Shown here piece after piece: positions 18,301-28,635 of a DNA stretch of 64,000 nt (positions are counted from its first letter, which is position 1; each line of letters starts with the position of its first letter). Source of the DNA: Ostrinia nubilalis (taxonomy: Eukaryota; Arthropoda; Insecta; Lepidoptera; Crambidae). The position numbers and the translations under genes are program-made. The stretch spans positions 620,001 through 684,000 of the forward strand of contig NC_087096.1 of NCBI RefSeq assembly GCF_963855985.1. Reading direction: 5' to 3'. The notes beneath the pieces were generated by a model. It saw only the letters and a list, made by a program, of their open reading frames with translations. It ran no database searches and was not told the origin of the DNA.

Positions 18301-19869
18301 TATTATTTACACTTATTTCTGAAATATGAAAGAAACTGTTTATGAGTTTTATTGTAAAATGTCCAAAGATATTCATTTATTATATTTTACACATCAAACA
18401 GAGAATGGGCAGCAGCGCTCTCTGAAAAACATCAATCTTTTAAACTGCGATCTCCAACCCGCCTGCCAAGCGTGGAGATTATGGCAAAACCCTCCACTAT
18501 AGTGGAGGAGGCTCATAGTCCAGCAGTGGACTGTAAAGGGCTGTTGATAATAATAATAATAATATTTTGTACAGTATATTCAACTACATTGAAATAAACC
18601 TATTATACATAAAGTAAGAGTATTATCAGTATTATATGTACTACAGAGTGCGTAACATCTAGTTGTATGTAGAATATGGAAATTTTTACATAAACTTTTA
18701 CATACGGATAATTCCGTAGATTATTATGTTGGTACTACATAAGTAGTTAACCTGGCATATAGCTCACAGAGCTGATGGCCGCTGGAGCAGAAAAGATCTC
18801 GACTGGCGACCACGAGCCAGAAGACGTAGTGTGGGCAGGCCCCATACTAGTTGGACCGACGATCTGGTGAAGGTCGCGGCAGGTGCCTGGATGCGAGCTG
18901 CGCAGGACCGGTCTTTGTGGAAGAAATCCTTGTCCAGCAGTGGACGTCATTCGGCTGAAACGACGACGACGACTAGCTAACCCAGTTATAACTACCTACT
19001 GTTAATTGCGAAAAATCTAAAACGTTAAATAACGGTATCGTTGTGGCCAATGAGCTGTTGTCATACGTCAATCGATCAAACGTCAGAATAGAGGGACGCG
19101 CGGAGACGACTCCGCGCGCTTTTGTACTAAGTGATGAATTGTATCTAAAATAAGGCAATATACTGTGAAAGTTAAGTAGCCAGTGTTTTATTTATGACAA
19201 TAGATCTACCGGCCTTTACTATTAAAGTACCTATGTACTACCTACATAGAAAACACCCAGACCCGTCACAGAAATTAAAATTCATCATTTCAATTTCTGC
19301 CCGGCCGGGAATCGAACCTCTCGGCATAGTAGTCCGTTCTGAACCACTACACCAAACGGCCGATACAATTATTATCTTTAGATGATCTTGTGTTCTTTAC
19401 TCACCTTCTAAATAACATCTTAGCCGTGCCTCGAGCCACGTGGTTGGTACGTGATGGAACTTCACCCAGCCTCCAGCCAATTCATTGTAGTGGTAGTCAG
19501 GTCTAAACCTTTTAAACTGCGTTTCATTTGGCATGCTCTCTGGCGAAAAATAAACCAAAATAAAATTGAGAATTTCGTTTTCATTTGTTATATTTCAAAC
19601 TTTAGTGATGTAGTGGTAACTAATTAATTTAGTTCTTTTGGAGCAGGTATACTATGCGTGAAATTGATCGAACAGAAGCTCGAGCACGTACACCGAAGTA
19701 TGGGCGACGCACGGCGAAACTAGCTGAAGTGCCTGTTTACACTTTATGTCTCGACCCGCATAGTGTAACTGCGCCATTTCAAAGAGACACGTTCCATTGG
19801 TAAAGGCTTACCTCCATAATGCACGTAGTAAAACAACAAACTAATAATAAGGGTGAATATCCCAAACAC
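15331..19869 (-). CDS. C-type lectin paralogue (immulectin-like), six exons, GTG at start position
   Basis: Sister gene of the lectin at 1930-11966, with the same exon count, phases and near-identical exon lengths. Exons from 5' to 3' on the minus strand: 19869-19812, 19539-19405, 18286-18152, 17012-16836, 16216-15965 and 15515-15331; the frame has 313 codons. Exon 1 encodes a hydrophobic signal-like stretch (IFTLIISLLFYYVHYG), but the codon matching the first ATG of lectin 1 is GTG and no in-frame ATG was found just upstream. CRD1 spans exons 2-4 (GGWVKFHH, ARLRCYLE, GECV, YPYICHK). CRD2 spans exons 5-6 ([36 protein letters not shown]). CRD2 keeps SPDD and LNDIWC where calcium-ligand motifs normally lie, unlike lectin 1. 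Introns hold tRNA-headed SINEs and a hAT-like insertion. Confidence 0.85.
15561..15720 (-). repeat. dispersed GGGTTTTTATTGGC family, copy 2
   Basis: Minus-strand copy of the repeat at 7795-8046, running from GGGACTATTCCCACC to CCCGAAACGAAATTTAT. It lies in the last intron of lectin 2, some 50 bp from the exon 6 acceptor. Confidence 0.7.
16380..16650 (+). mobile_element. tRNA-headed SINE
   Basis: The head contains A-box-like TGGTGTAGTGG and a perfect B box GGTTCGATTCC, followed by a body with GGACTGGGTGTTTTC and a tail near AAAATGTCCAAGGATATTTA. This is the layout of common lepidopteran tRNA-derived SINEs. It sits in intron 4 of lectin 2. A tail-like scrap of the same family is at about 18353-18385. 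Confidence 0.75.
17190..18085 (-). mobile_element. tRNA-headed SINE, second family, split by a hAT-like insertion
   Basis: Reading the minus strand from 18085, a tRNA-like head (GGTCTAGTGGTTAAG and B box GGTTCGATTCC) is followed by a body with AAGTCCGCCTGGCTAG, then, beyond the insertion, CTACCACCATCTTACC, GTCGCCATAAAAAC and GTTCCGGCAGTTAGAGG. Removing the insertion at 17321-17956 and one copy of its flanking repeat rejoins the body. It lies in intron 3 of lectin 2. Confidence 0.7.
17321..17956. mobile_element. hAT-like MITE with 8-bp target duplication CTAGCCAG
   Basis: The ends TAGAGATGAG and CCCATCTCTA are inverted repeats with one mismatch. Exact 8-bp copies of CTAGCCAG flank it (17313-17320 and 17957-17964). 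The interior is AT-rich with repeated CACCTAGTAT-like words and codes for no transposase. It sits inside an older SINE. Confidence 0.85.
18750..18965 (+). mobile_element. RTE-type LINE 3' fragment, plus strand
   Basis: Carries the decayed coding end of the RTE protein in the sense direction (GATGGCCGCTGGAGCAGAAA, GGACCGACGATCTGGTGAAG), ending in GGCTGAAACGACGACGACGA. The tail is a CGA repeat. It lies in intron 2 of lectin 2. Confidence 0.8.
19195..19370 (-). mobile_element. tRNA-headed SINE, minus-strand copy
   Basis: Reverse-oriented relative of the SINE at 16380. The head lies at the right, with GGTTCGATTCCC and TTTGGTGTAGTGGTTC on the minus strand, and the body with CTGGGTGTTTTC to the left. 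It ends about 40 bp from exon 2 of lectin 2, within intron 2. Confidence 0.7.
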
Positions 19870-20640
19870 GTTTTTTACGCGGCGGAGCTGAGAATCGATG
19901 GGAGAAATGTAACTAGAGCTATGATTTTTTTTCTGTATATAGTTTATACAGCGTTTTACACGATAGCAAAGTCTTCAGGACAATAGGTAGTTATTTTATG
20001 TACTAAAAAAATTTTCAAAGACCCAAAATCTAATAGCGGTGGCGCGTCCTAACTCTATTTCTACTCATAAATTGTGTTATTCCTTCTTTCTCGGGGATTC
20101 TAGTAATTTAAAAATAGTATAGCCATAAAATACATTAAATAAGACTTCCAAATGATATGAAAGAAATGTGATATTTCATATTTTAAGTGTTTTAAATAGC
20201 CTTTCAAAACTGTCCCACGAAAAAAAGCAATTACAGTGGCTCAATTTCGACACTCTCTTACTTCTCCAAAGAAGCTTTGAGGGACGTAGAGTTCTTCTTC
20301 CCTGCATCACTCAACTGTGTCCTCCTGATCGGGCTATAAAGACTTGCGACTTGTGGTATTGTTTTTCCAGCAGACCCGTAAATATTAGTATCAGCGGCAC
20401 AGGAATACAAAATTTTTCAATTTCGCTGGCAAGTGTATCAGTGAAAGCTACTTACTTAGATGCTAAACGATTCTTTAACATGATTAAAGTTTGGTGTTTT
20501 GTTGTATCTGCATACAGAAATTATTGATCAAAATTATAGTTTTCTTTATAATTTGAATTTTGTAACAGTTTTTCAATTCCGGTGGCGCAATTTCGGTGGC
20601 TCCGGTGGCGAATCTATTGCCGGAATTGGTCTTATTGGCT
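19870..20640. other. upstream region of lectin 2
   Basis: On the minus strand a TATA-like CTGTATAAACTATATAC lies at about 19935-19951, some 75 bp upstream of the codon in the initiator position. GGGGATTCTA at 20093-20102 resembles a Rel/kappa-B site (nine of ten positions fit GGGRNYYYYY). Both are seen as strings; any role in immune induction is inference. No other gene was seen. Confidence 0.35.
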
Positions 20641-23245
20641 CTGGAGCATTGTACCTAGGTCTACTAAGGTCTCAGTCATAACTACAATATCGTCAGTGAA
20701 TCGAAGTTGTGTGATGTACTCGCCGTATCTTGATACTGAGCTCGGTCTAGCTCAGAAGCTTGAAAACCTCTAAGTGGAAGGTAGTGAAGACTTTAAGAGA
20801 TTATGGTGTCTCCAACTCTGAACCCTCGCAGCAATCAGATAAGTTTCGAGTTCTGATCTTGGGGGAGGGCTGATATGATGAAGTTTTCATACAAATACTT
20901 CAGAAGTTGCATGTATCGACAGTCAATTTGACGCCATTAAAGAGACTGTAGCACAGCCCAGGTCTTGACCGAATCGAAGAAGGTACAAAAAGGCCAATAA
21001 TAATGACTGATTATAGTCCTCAGTCTTCTGCATAATTTGACGCAGCATTAAATATGTACGTAGTATTACAAACGTCTTTTCGAAAATGAGGTTGTCTGGG
21101 AGACTGGATGTTTCAGGAAAAAGCTGCCTCACCTGACTCTGGACCATCGCCAACGTCCATTCCATTCCAGTCTCTAGCACCACCACCATGTCTTATTTTT
21201 TGGTTTATCGACCAATAAACATGGTGGTATTTAAGAAAACTTTAGTACTAGCATTCCATCTGATTTCATAAGCTCAGTTGTGATTTCATTATCTCCTGGT
21301 ACATTCCTTGTTGTTTTTAATAGGGCATTCTAATCTCACTCAAGCTAAAGTCTAGGATATCTTCGCTAAAGTGTCGGAATAATCTCGATCTTCAGCCTAA
21401 TTACTAGTAGTGCTTCTTAATCTCTCCTAGCAGCTTAGGCATTTACCAAAATGGTTCTGCTATCCTCGTTATTCATGTTGGTATATTCAATTTGGTCCTC
21501 TCAAATACATACTTTCGATTTATTACAAAAAAATCGTCTCTATAATACACTTTGTATCAGCGTGAGGACTTGGATAGCTATTTATACATCGATACTAAGC
21601 AGAATCTTAAAAACAGATGAGAATAGTCCTGAAACAGCTAAAATTTCCCTAGTCTCGTAGGTTGCAATCTATTCTGCCACTCGAGATGAAAATTCGTGGG
21701 GCTTTGGAGCTGGATTGGCACTGGTCGTGACTTAGGCTTCATCAGTCGACAGCTTTTGAGCATCTTTTATTCGGCATTCTTCTATTTCGGTGATAACTTC
21801 TTCTTCTTCCTCGGTCCCTCACTGATGAGGATCGCAACCGCAGATAGTGTTCCTTCATAGACTGCGGTCATAAGCTGTGTGGTGATCGGAGAATGCAAAT
21901 GTGATTAAATTGCCTGTTCGTCTAAAAATTATTACTACATTTTGATTTTTGCAGTACTATTAGGGTGCAGCTCAGTACGCTTTTACAGTTCTGGCATCTT
22001 TTGCTAGGCCTTCTCTCTCTATGAGGCTGGCTGGATTTAGTCCTCCGTTTCTTAATTGTACTACTTTCATCTAGCTCATTGTCGCTAGGTTTGCATAGTA
22101 TTCCGTTAAATTACCCTGTCACAAATATTATGTATAGCCTGACCAGGAACATAAAAACCCTCGCCATGTTGCGGAAAACTAATGGTACTAATTTCTTTTA
22201 ATGGCAACAGTAACTGAAAACTTCATTGTCATGTCACCTTGCATGTCAGTCTATTGCTGTCAAAGTGTAAACAAACTTTATTTTAAATGTGCGCAATTGA
22301 TTTTGTGAATTAAATTGCTAAAATATTTTTATAGTCGTGAAAGAAAAATGGTTTACAATGTGTTAAAGTATTTGTCGAAGAGAAATACTAAGGGTTCGGA
22401 CAATATTTTCATTGAATAATGTTTCCGACAAAGGTTGTCAAATTGACTGACATGTTTATCGCATAGTACAGTCCACTATGAAAATTAGTTGTGGTTTGTT
22501 TCAACTACCTATTTTAAAAAATTTTGTCACTTTCTAAGTGTTGTTAATTTTATGGAATTGGGAAAGAAGTACCGAGTTTGAAGCGTTCATGAGCAAACAT
22601 TGCAGTTGAATATTCAAGTTCTGAATTTGATTATTGATGAATAATAAAATAAATCCTACTAGCTCGATTGATGTTTTCATTTAATTTATTTAAACCAGGT
22701 TACCTATAATAATATTTGTTCGTTAATTCATGAAAATATCAAATTAGCCCGTAATCCTGAATCCTGATACATAAAGTTAGCCTATTAATTTAACACAGGT
22801 ACGACTGTACTCAGTGTTGCACTATCAAATGCAATTGACGCGCCTCTATGCCAGGGTTTTTATGTTCCTGGTCAGGCTATAATGTGTTAGTTCAGTAGCT
22901 GGTATAGATCTAGAAATATCTTCATACTTAATCTCCAGTTCGCATGGTCTTTAGCGAATAATTAGTTGCGTAATTCTGAGTATAGGATAGGTATGATACC
23001 ATCATGAAAACTTGGCTAGCCTGGACCAATATTTTTACTTATGGAAGATAAACCTAACACCAACCTGGGGCAGTTGGTCGCCCTCCTGGGACTAGAGTTG
23101 GTTTCTGGGTTTGAGGGTCATGTATGATGTCTTTGTGATGACTCTAGAATAACGGGGCTGTTGGCGGCTAGAGCCAGAAAGTTTTGGATTTGTTCTCTAT
23201 GGAGGGATTTTGCCGTTATTACCATGCTTAGCAGGCTGGTTGGTA
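20640..23245 (-). mobile_element. decayed RTE-type LINE, near full length
   Basis: Base-by-base remnant of the RTE element at 2880-6060, in the same orientation. Matching landmarks include the FADD region (ACAATATCGTC at 20690), the AFDS region (near 20970), the region around 21280-21370, the 5' endonuclease part near 21720-21890, and the GGVGFLV region at about 23050-23110. It has many indels and no open frame. A 741-bp inverted-repeat element interrupts it at 22137-22877. Confidence 0.75.
22137..22877. mobile_element. inverted-repeat element with 25-bp perfect ends
   Basis: The ends are perfect 25-bp inverted repeats beginning GCCTGACCAGGAACATAAAA. TATA flanks both sides (22133-22136 and 22878-22881), consistent with a TA target duplication. 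The 741-bp interior is AT-rich and has no clear coding frame. It sits in the decayed RTE copy, so it is younger than that copy. Confidence 0.8.
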
Positions 23246-24090
23246 GTTCCAGTATGGTAGTATAATACCCGGAAAGATGCTGCAGCCCACCCTCCAGTAT
23301 TTTGATTCCTTAGTCGGCTATTACGACTCACGTGGGAAGATTTGATGCTTTTTTAGGGTCACAACACAGGCCTGAATATTGTTTTTAATTATAAACATCT
23401 TTACTGGATAATAATACTTAATTGATTACAAATAAATAAGTAATTTGAGACAATCATCCGTAACATTCCGAAGTCCGCTGTATAAATAAATTTCGGTGGA
23501 TTGGTTCTTAATTCCGGTGGCTCAAATACAATTTCGGTGGCTCTTGATAATTTCAAATTGACATATCTCGAGAAGTATTAATAATATTTTGATCTCTACC
23601 ATATCATTGAATAATACAAGTTATTTACTATTATTTCTGCCACAAAAAAGTTTTGGAAAGTGGAAATTAAAATTCGCCACCGGAATTAGGCAAAAAACGA
23701 GTTTGTTGATATTCACCCATAAACACTTTCATGATTTCAAGTTCTGTTCAAGACTGCATAGCGTTAAGTTAAACCATGATTATTTATAGGTACTTGCAAG
23801 TCGTTTCCGTTGTAGTAATCTCAATTTCAAACAAACAGGAAAGTCCAACAATTTTGATGTAAATAACTTTAATTATGTTTTATTCAAATATTTATTATGG
23901 GCACACGCATACAGATTACACGTTATCTTGTATTTCATTCCTATTTGAGTTATTTATAATTATTTATTTTACAGAACTGGAGAATTAGGTAGGTAGGTAC
24001 TAGAAGATCCGAACTTAATGAAAAAATAGTTTGTGTGATTTAAGATGGCCTTGAACTTAGAATTGAAGAAGAATGTGAATATTTTTTGCA
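23246..24090. other. no gene recognised
   Basis: AT-rich DNA. The words TTTCGGTGGCTC and AATTCCGGTGGC occur at about 23490-23545, and similar words at 20577-20610, which suggests a small repeat of unknown type flanking the decayed RTE. Confidence 0.35.
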
Positions 24091-24093
24091 CTG

Positions 24094-24198
24094 TAAGGGC
24101 CTTGCCACACTGGCAGATTGCAAGCGTTTTCTGGGCGGAGCAGCGGTACGGTGCCGCTCGCGCTCCGCTTGCAATCCGCCAGTGTGGCAAGGCCCTTA
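24094..24198. repeat. fold-back MITE, TAAGGGCCTTGCCACAC
   Basis: Inverted arms TAAGGGCCTTGCCACACTGG and its complement CCAGTGTGGCAAGGCCCTTA enclose a GC-rich centre with GCAAGCG facing CGCTTGC. Total about 105 bp. Confidence 0.8.
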
Positions 24199-24420
24199 GT
24201 TTCAAATGCTAAGGCAGATACATTAGGTTACTTTTTACGTTAACTTTCATAACAACATGTAACGACGAGAAACACGATGTGATGAATAGAATTCTAAAAA
24301 GTTGGAAGTACCAACTACTTATTACTTTCCGAGTTTCATTATCTCCACGTAAATATATTTATCTTTATCTACGAAAGCAAATACTAATGTTCTGTTTGAT
24401 CAATTTCCTAACTTCATCAA

Positions 24421-24646
24421 TGAGGGCTATCGTTTTAGTGCTCACCAGTTAGCGCTCACCAGTTAGCGCCACTGTAGAGTAAGGTCCTGTCACTTGCTAG
24501 TAGCGAAGACAGTGGCGCCAACTTGTGAGCGCAAAAGTGGTAGGAGGACTATCGCATTTGCACTCATCAAGATGGCGCCACTGTAGAGTAAGGTCCTGTC
24601 AATCGCCAGGGGTGCCAACTGTTAAGTATAAAAACGATAGCCCTCA
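24421..24646. repeat. inverted-repeat MITE, TGAGGGCTATCGTTTT
   Basis: The ends TGAGGGCTATCGTTTT and AAAACGATAGCCCTCA face each other. The interior has repeated GGCGCCACTGTAGAGTAAGG words, at 24466 and 24572. Confidence 0.8.
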
Positions 24647-24702
24647 TTAAGGTATTTCTGAGACGAAATAATACTGTCTTGATCTATTTAGATTCCTAAT
24701 TC

Positions 24703-24761
24703 AAAACGTTTATTGCATGTCACATTACAATAATTGTAATGTGACATGCAATAAACGTTTT
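24703..24761. repeat. perfect 59-nt palindrome
   Basis: Two 29-nt arms complement each other without mismatch around a single central A at 24732. The left arm begins AAAACGTTTATTGCATGTCA. It could form a cruciform or an RNA hairpin. No flanking duplication is evident. Confidence 0.9.
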
Positions 24762-24907
24762 TTTACAACGGTGTTACAAAATAAGGGTAGGTATACATGT
24801 GTGTGACGCCCTGCAAGGGGAAAGCAAAACATCAGAGAGAGGGTTAGTATCTACCTTAAATTAGTTTAAAATAAGATTTAGCTCGTCTTAAATCCTACCA
24901 ATATCCT

Positions 24908-25112
24908 ACTTCCTACTTAATATTATAAACGTGAAAGTTTGTGTGGTTGTCTGGATGTTTGTTACTCTTTCACGCAAAAACTATTGAACGGATTTTGATG
25001 AAACTTTACAGTATTATTGTTTAGAACCCAAAATAACATACAGGCTATAATTTATGACGATCTGTGACAAACTAAATTTCACGCGAGTGAAGCCGCGGGC
25101 AAAAGCTAGTGC
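24908..25112 (-). repeat. dispersed CGCGACTTCGT-type repeat, minus copy
   Basis: Runs from TTAATATTATAAACGTGAAAG through AACGGATTTTGATGAAACTT to CGCGAGTGAAGCCGCGGGCA, the usual order of this dispersed lepidopteran repeat read on the minus strand. Confidence 0.65.
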
Positions 25113-25424
25113 TCAATATACAGACAATCATTATTCCATTTTATATTCTGCACGACAAAAAGAATTAGAATTGCGATGTCGAAGCAAATCAATATGTTTC
25201 TTAAACTTCATATTCGGCCACCCTGTATTCAAACAATTACACAATGTTCCTTGATCAGAATACGATGTAGCTCTCACTCAATGGGCTTAAGAATACACTG
25301 TCATTAAACGGCCAATTTAAATGTCAGCAGCTACTTTGAAGCTATTTAAAGCACATAGTGTAGTTTGATGATGAGGCTAGGGCTGCCTGAGCAATAAATA
25401 CTGTTTTAATACTTTAAACTGATG

Positions 25425-25630
25425 ACTAGACTTAGAACTGATGGCCGTAGGGGCAGAAAAGTTCTCCAGTGGCGACCATTAAGTGGAAAATGTAGTGTAG
25501 GCAGACCTCCCACTGGTGGACTGAAAATCTGGTTAAGGTCTGGCATTGGAACTGACAGTGCAGGATAGGTCGTTGTGCAAATATTTGGGGAGGTCTTTGT
25601 GCAGTAGCGGACGGCATTTGGTTGTAGAAA
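25425..25630 (+). mobile_element. RTE-type LINE 3' fragment, plus strand
   Basis: Sense-strand remnant: GATGGCCGTAGGGGCAGAAA, AAAATCTGGTTAAGG, GTAGCGGACGGCATTTGG. It is decayed relative to the 18750 copy. Confidence 0.7.
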
Positions 25631-26094
25631 CGTATAGGTATTGTAAATTATTACTTGTGCATGAATATGAGAAAATGAAAAAAATGCGGTACTTTATTCA
25701 GTTGATTTTATAGAAGTAATAAAAAAAAACTTTGCGTGTGTTGATAACTTGTAACTTGTAAATGAAACCTGTTTTGAGTCAAATAGATACTTTCTTTTCT
25801 TTCAAAACGGGTACATATTAAGATAAGTAGATAACACAATATCTAGGTGGTTTTACGGCTAACAAGCGATCTTTTCCAAAAAAACCTGTAAGAGAACGTT
25901 TCAAAAGTTTTCAATCATTTAGCAGCCCTAGATGAGAAATTCAGGTGGACGGCTCATAGGCGTTGGCTCGCGTCCAGCAGTTCTCTCAGGTAGATGCTGC
26001 CAGTTAAGGCAGGTCTACAGTACCGCAGTACTTTGTTGCAAACCAATTTCTATAATAATTTTTTATTTGATAGGGTATGATACCGTTTAATGTT

Positions 26095-26292
26095 TACCTG
26101 CGCCTCTCCACCACTACAATCAGGCGACCACTGAAAACCAGCGTCGTGGTGCTACGCACTGCGGCATTATGCTGAGTGGAAGCCTATTTGGCATAATTTT
26201 TGAATTAATTTTTTATCGTATTAATATTCTGTAATTTGTTGTTCTAGTGTGCCAAATAAATGTACTTATTTTCTTTCTTTCTTTCTTTCTAA
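26095..26292 (+). mobile_element. SINE-like repeat ending in TTTC microsatellite, copy A
   Basis: Contains CACTGAAAACCAGCGTCGTG, then ATGCTGAGTGGAAGCC, AAATAAATGTACTTATTTTC and a TTTC run at about 26266-26290. Sister copies lie at 51868-51975 and 56440-56710. Confidence 0.7.
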
Positions 26293-27420
26293 AATGATAT
26301 ACCGGGGTGGCTGACACTTGATGGGTGCCATGCACTCCGTTGAAGGCTAAGACTATGACTACCGGGGTAGATAAAACACTTTTTTCCATCCACCCGATTG
26401 GGACTACATATCTCAATTTTACCATGATTGCTATTCATGGGTCAGTGTCGGAAAAAAAATATACGTCTAACTTTGGAATTTAATAGACTGGCAACGACTT
26501 CGAAAATCAAGCGTCGTTCATAATTGGTTATAATAAGTAAAGTAATTATTTTTCTCCTTTTTTGGAATTTACTGTAAAACTGTAATTAAGATAGTACCTA
26601 GTCCTAAAACAAAATTATGTATGTAAACCCCTTTGCTTGAATTTGTGTCTGTCTTGTTGGTTGTCCTAATTAAATAAATAAACAAATAAATTTTATGTAT
26701 AACAAGGCAGGTATTTTTGACCACATACAATCGTACCTGGATGTGGGATGCAGTCTAGGATGGTACATATCTGCCCTGTAAGTGTTCTGTTGTGCCCTGT
26801 TGATGGCTTCGTCTAATCAACAATCAACCCAAACATCTAAGCTGTGGGCACACAATCGGACAAATTAGGCCAAGAGCTAGCCGCAGACCAATGCGCAGGG
26901 GAAAGCGATGCGGCTTGCGGCGGGTTCCTAATTGATTGGGTGTGGTATGGCCGCCGTAACTACAGATCTTGGCAGTTTAGACAAGCCTTATTTATATGCA
27001 ACAATGTTTTTAATCGTACCGACGTGGTTTTGTTTTATGCAGAACAAAGATTGATTGCAATCACACCTGATGTTAAAGGAGATGCAGTCTAGGATGGTAA
27101 TAGTACATGTCTTGTAACGTTGAAGAGGCCCGGATTAGTTTTCGGGAAAGACAGCAGCTGGCAGCAAATTTCAGTCCCTAGCTGTTCGCATCTTATTAGC
27201 ATGTAAAATTAAATAGTGTGAACCGACCTTATTGAAACTATTCAGAAGAGCTGGTTAAAAGTTGTATTTTGCCTTCACAGGTGATTTAAAGTGGTTGACT
27301 AAAAGATACTAAAAATATAGTGAACCTGGGCACGACCTAATGAATCAGATCAGGTCAGATTTTTTAGGTCAGTTCAAAGCGACTGCGACCTGGCTACGCT
27401 CAAGTTTGAAAGGGATACTA
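26293..27420. other. no gene recognised
   Basis: Mixed non-coding DNA. The word GATGCAGTCTAGGATGGTA occurs twice (about 26745 and 27080), about 335 bp apart, suggesting the border of a repeat. The short plus-strand frame at 26844-27092 has no recognisable domain. Confidence 0.35.
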
Positions 27421-27422
27421 TA

Positions 27423-27600
27423 ACATCATCATCATCATCATCATTATTTCAGCAATAGACCGTCTACTGCTGAACACAGGCCTCCCCCAATGATTTCCAT
27501 GTTGATCGGTTGGTAGAGGTCTGCATCCAGCGCCTTCCTGCTACCTTTATGATGTCGTTGGTCCACCTTTTGGGTGTACGTCCCACGCTGCGTGCTAACA
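27423..27600 (-). mobile_element. RTE-type LINE 3' end, ATG-tailed
   Basis: Begins with an ATC repeat and TTTCAGCAATAGACCGTC, the minus-strand 3' end of the RTE subfamily seen at 2880. It is truncated after about 170 bp (GTACGTCCCACGCTGCG). Confidence 0.8.
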
Positions 27601-28206
27601 TGGTATGTTGCCTAAAATAGAGTGATTTGTTATCTCTAATCTACGATCATGTGCATTTAATAGCTGGTTGGCAAATGGACCGCGAGTGAGCGAATTCCTT
27701 TTAATCGGTCAGCCGACAGATTGATTCGATTTTAAATTAGCTGGCCATACATTTGCCTAACTTGAGAATTGATTTATCGCTTCTACAGTGGTCTAACAAT
27801 ATAACTGCGTTTCATAACTCTTATAACTGTTTTAAAGTGACTTCTAAAGAATCATGTCTTTGGTGTTTCTTATAAATAGTTTAACATCTAAAATGTCTAA
27901 AAATCTAAAATGTAACCCCAAGTCATAGTCATAAGTCATTTATTCCATTTAAAAACAATAAGGGTTCCTCCTTGCGTTTTCGTCCGTCACAATTTACGTA
28001 TAAATATTTTTTGCATCGGCTCAGTCTCAGATGAGTCAAGAAATAGAATAGAATGTGTTTTGGGAAATTCTCCGAAGTTTAAAGCAATACCGGAAATGAA
28101 AATGAAAAATACATCATATTTATTCAATTTTGACCAATATATGGTACCTATGAACGTCAAAATAAATAGCAAAAAGCAAAGTTAAACATCTTATAATTCA
28201 CTTACC

Positions 28207-28242
28207 ATCCGTTGAGATTGAGGTCAAACGTAGTCCAGCCTC
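28207..28242 (-). other. possible 36-nt micro-exon, minus strand
   Basis: On the minus strand a pyrimidine-rich acceptor (TCTTTCTTTTTTCAG) is followed by 36 nt and a consensus donor GTAAGTG. Two of its frames are open; one would end in phase 1, the phase of lectin 2 exon 2, which raises the chance of an alternative 5' exon for lectin 2 some 8 kb upstream. No transcript evidence; it may be chance. Confidence 0.25.
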
Positions 28243-28635
28243 TGAAAAAAGAAAGAAATATATTTCAGACAGTGTCCATTAAATATTTTAGTTATTGCTA
28301 GGTAAAGAGATTTCAAAATAATTATAAATTGAAAATATTTGCAGGGAGGTATAACAATAGGCAGCATATTTTTTACCACTGGTTAAAACGATGTCTTTAT
28401 TTAAATCAGCAGGTACAGTATGATTAATAAAGGTAGGTACTCGTACGTGTTGGTAGTTTGAACCATGTCATGTTACTTCGACAACGTCATTTTAACATTA
28501 TTTTTATGACTCATAAAATAATAGCAGTGTTTTCAACAATGACGTCTCTACTTGACCCTTAGGTGAACTTTTGTTCCAAACATCGCAATTTATACTCGGT
28601 CGGTTAGTGCTGTCTGCGCCTCGGGACCAGACAAG

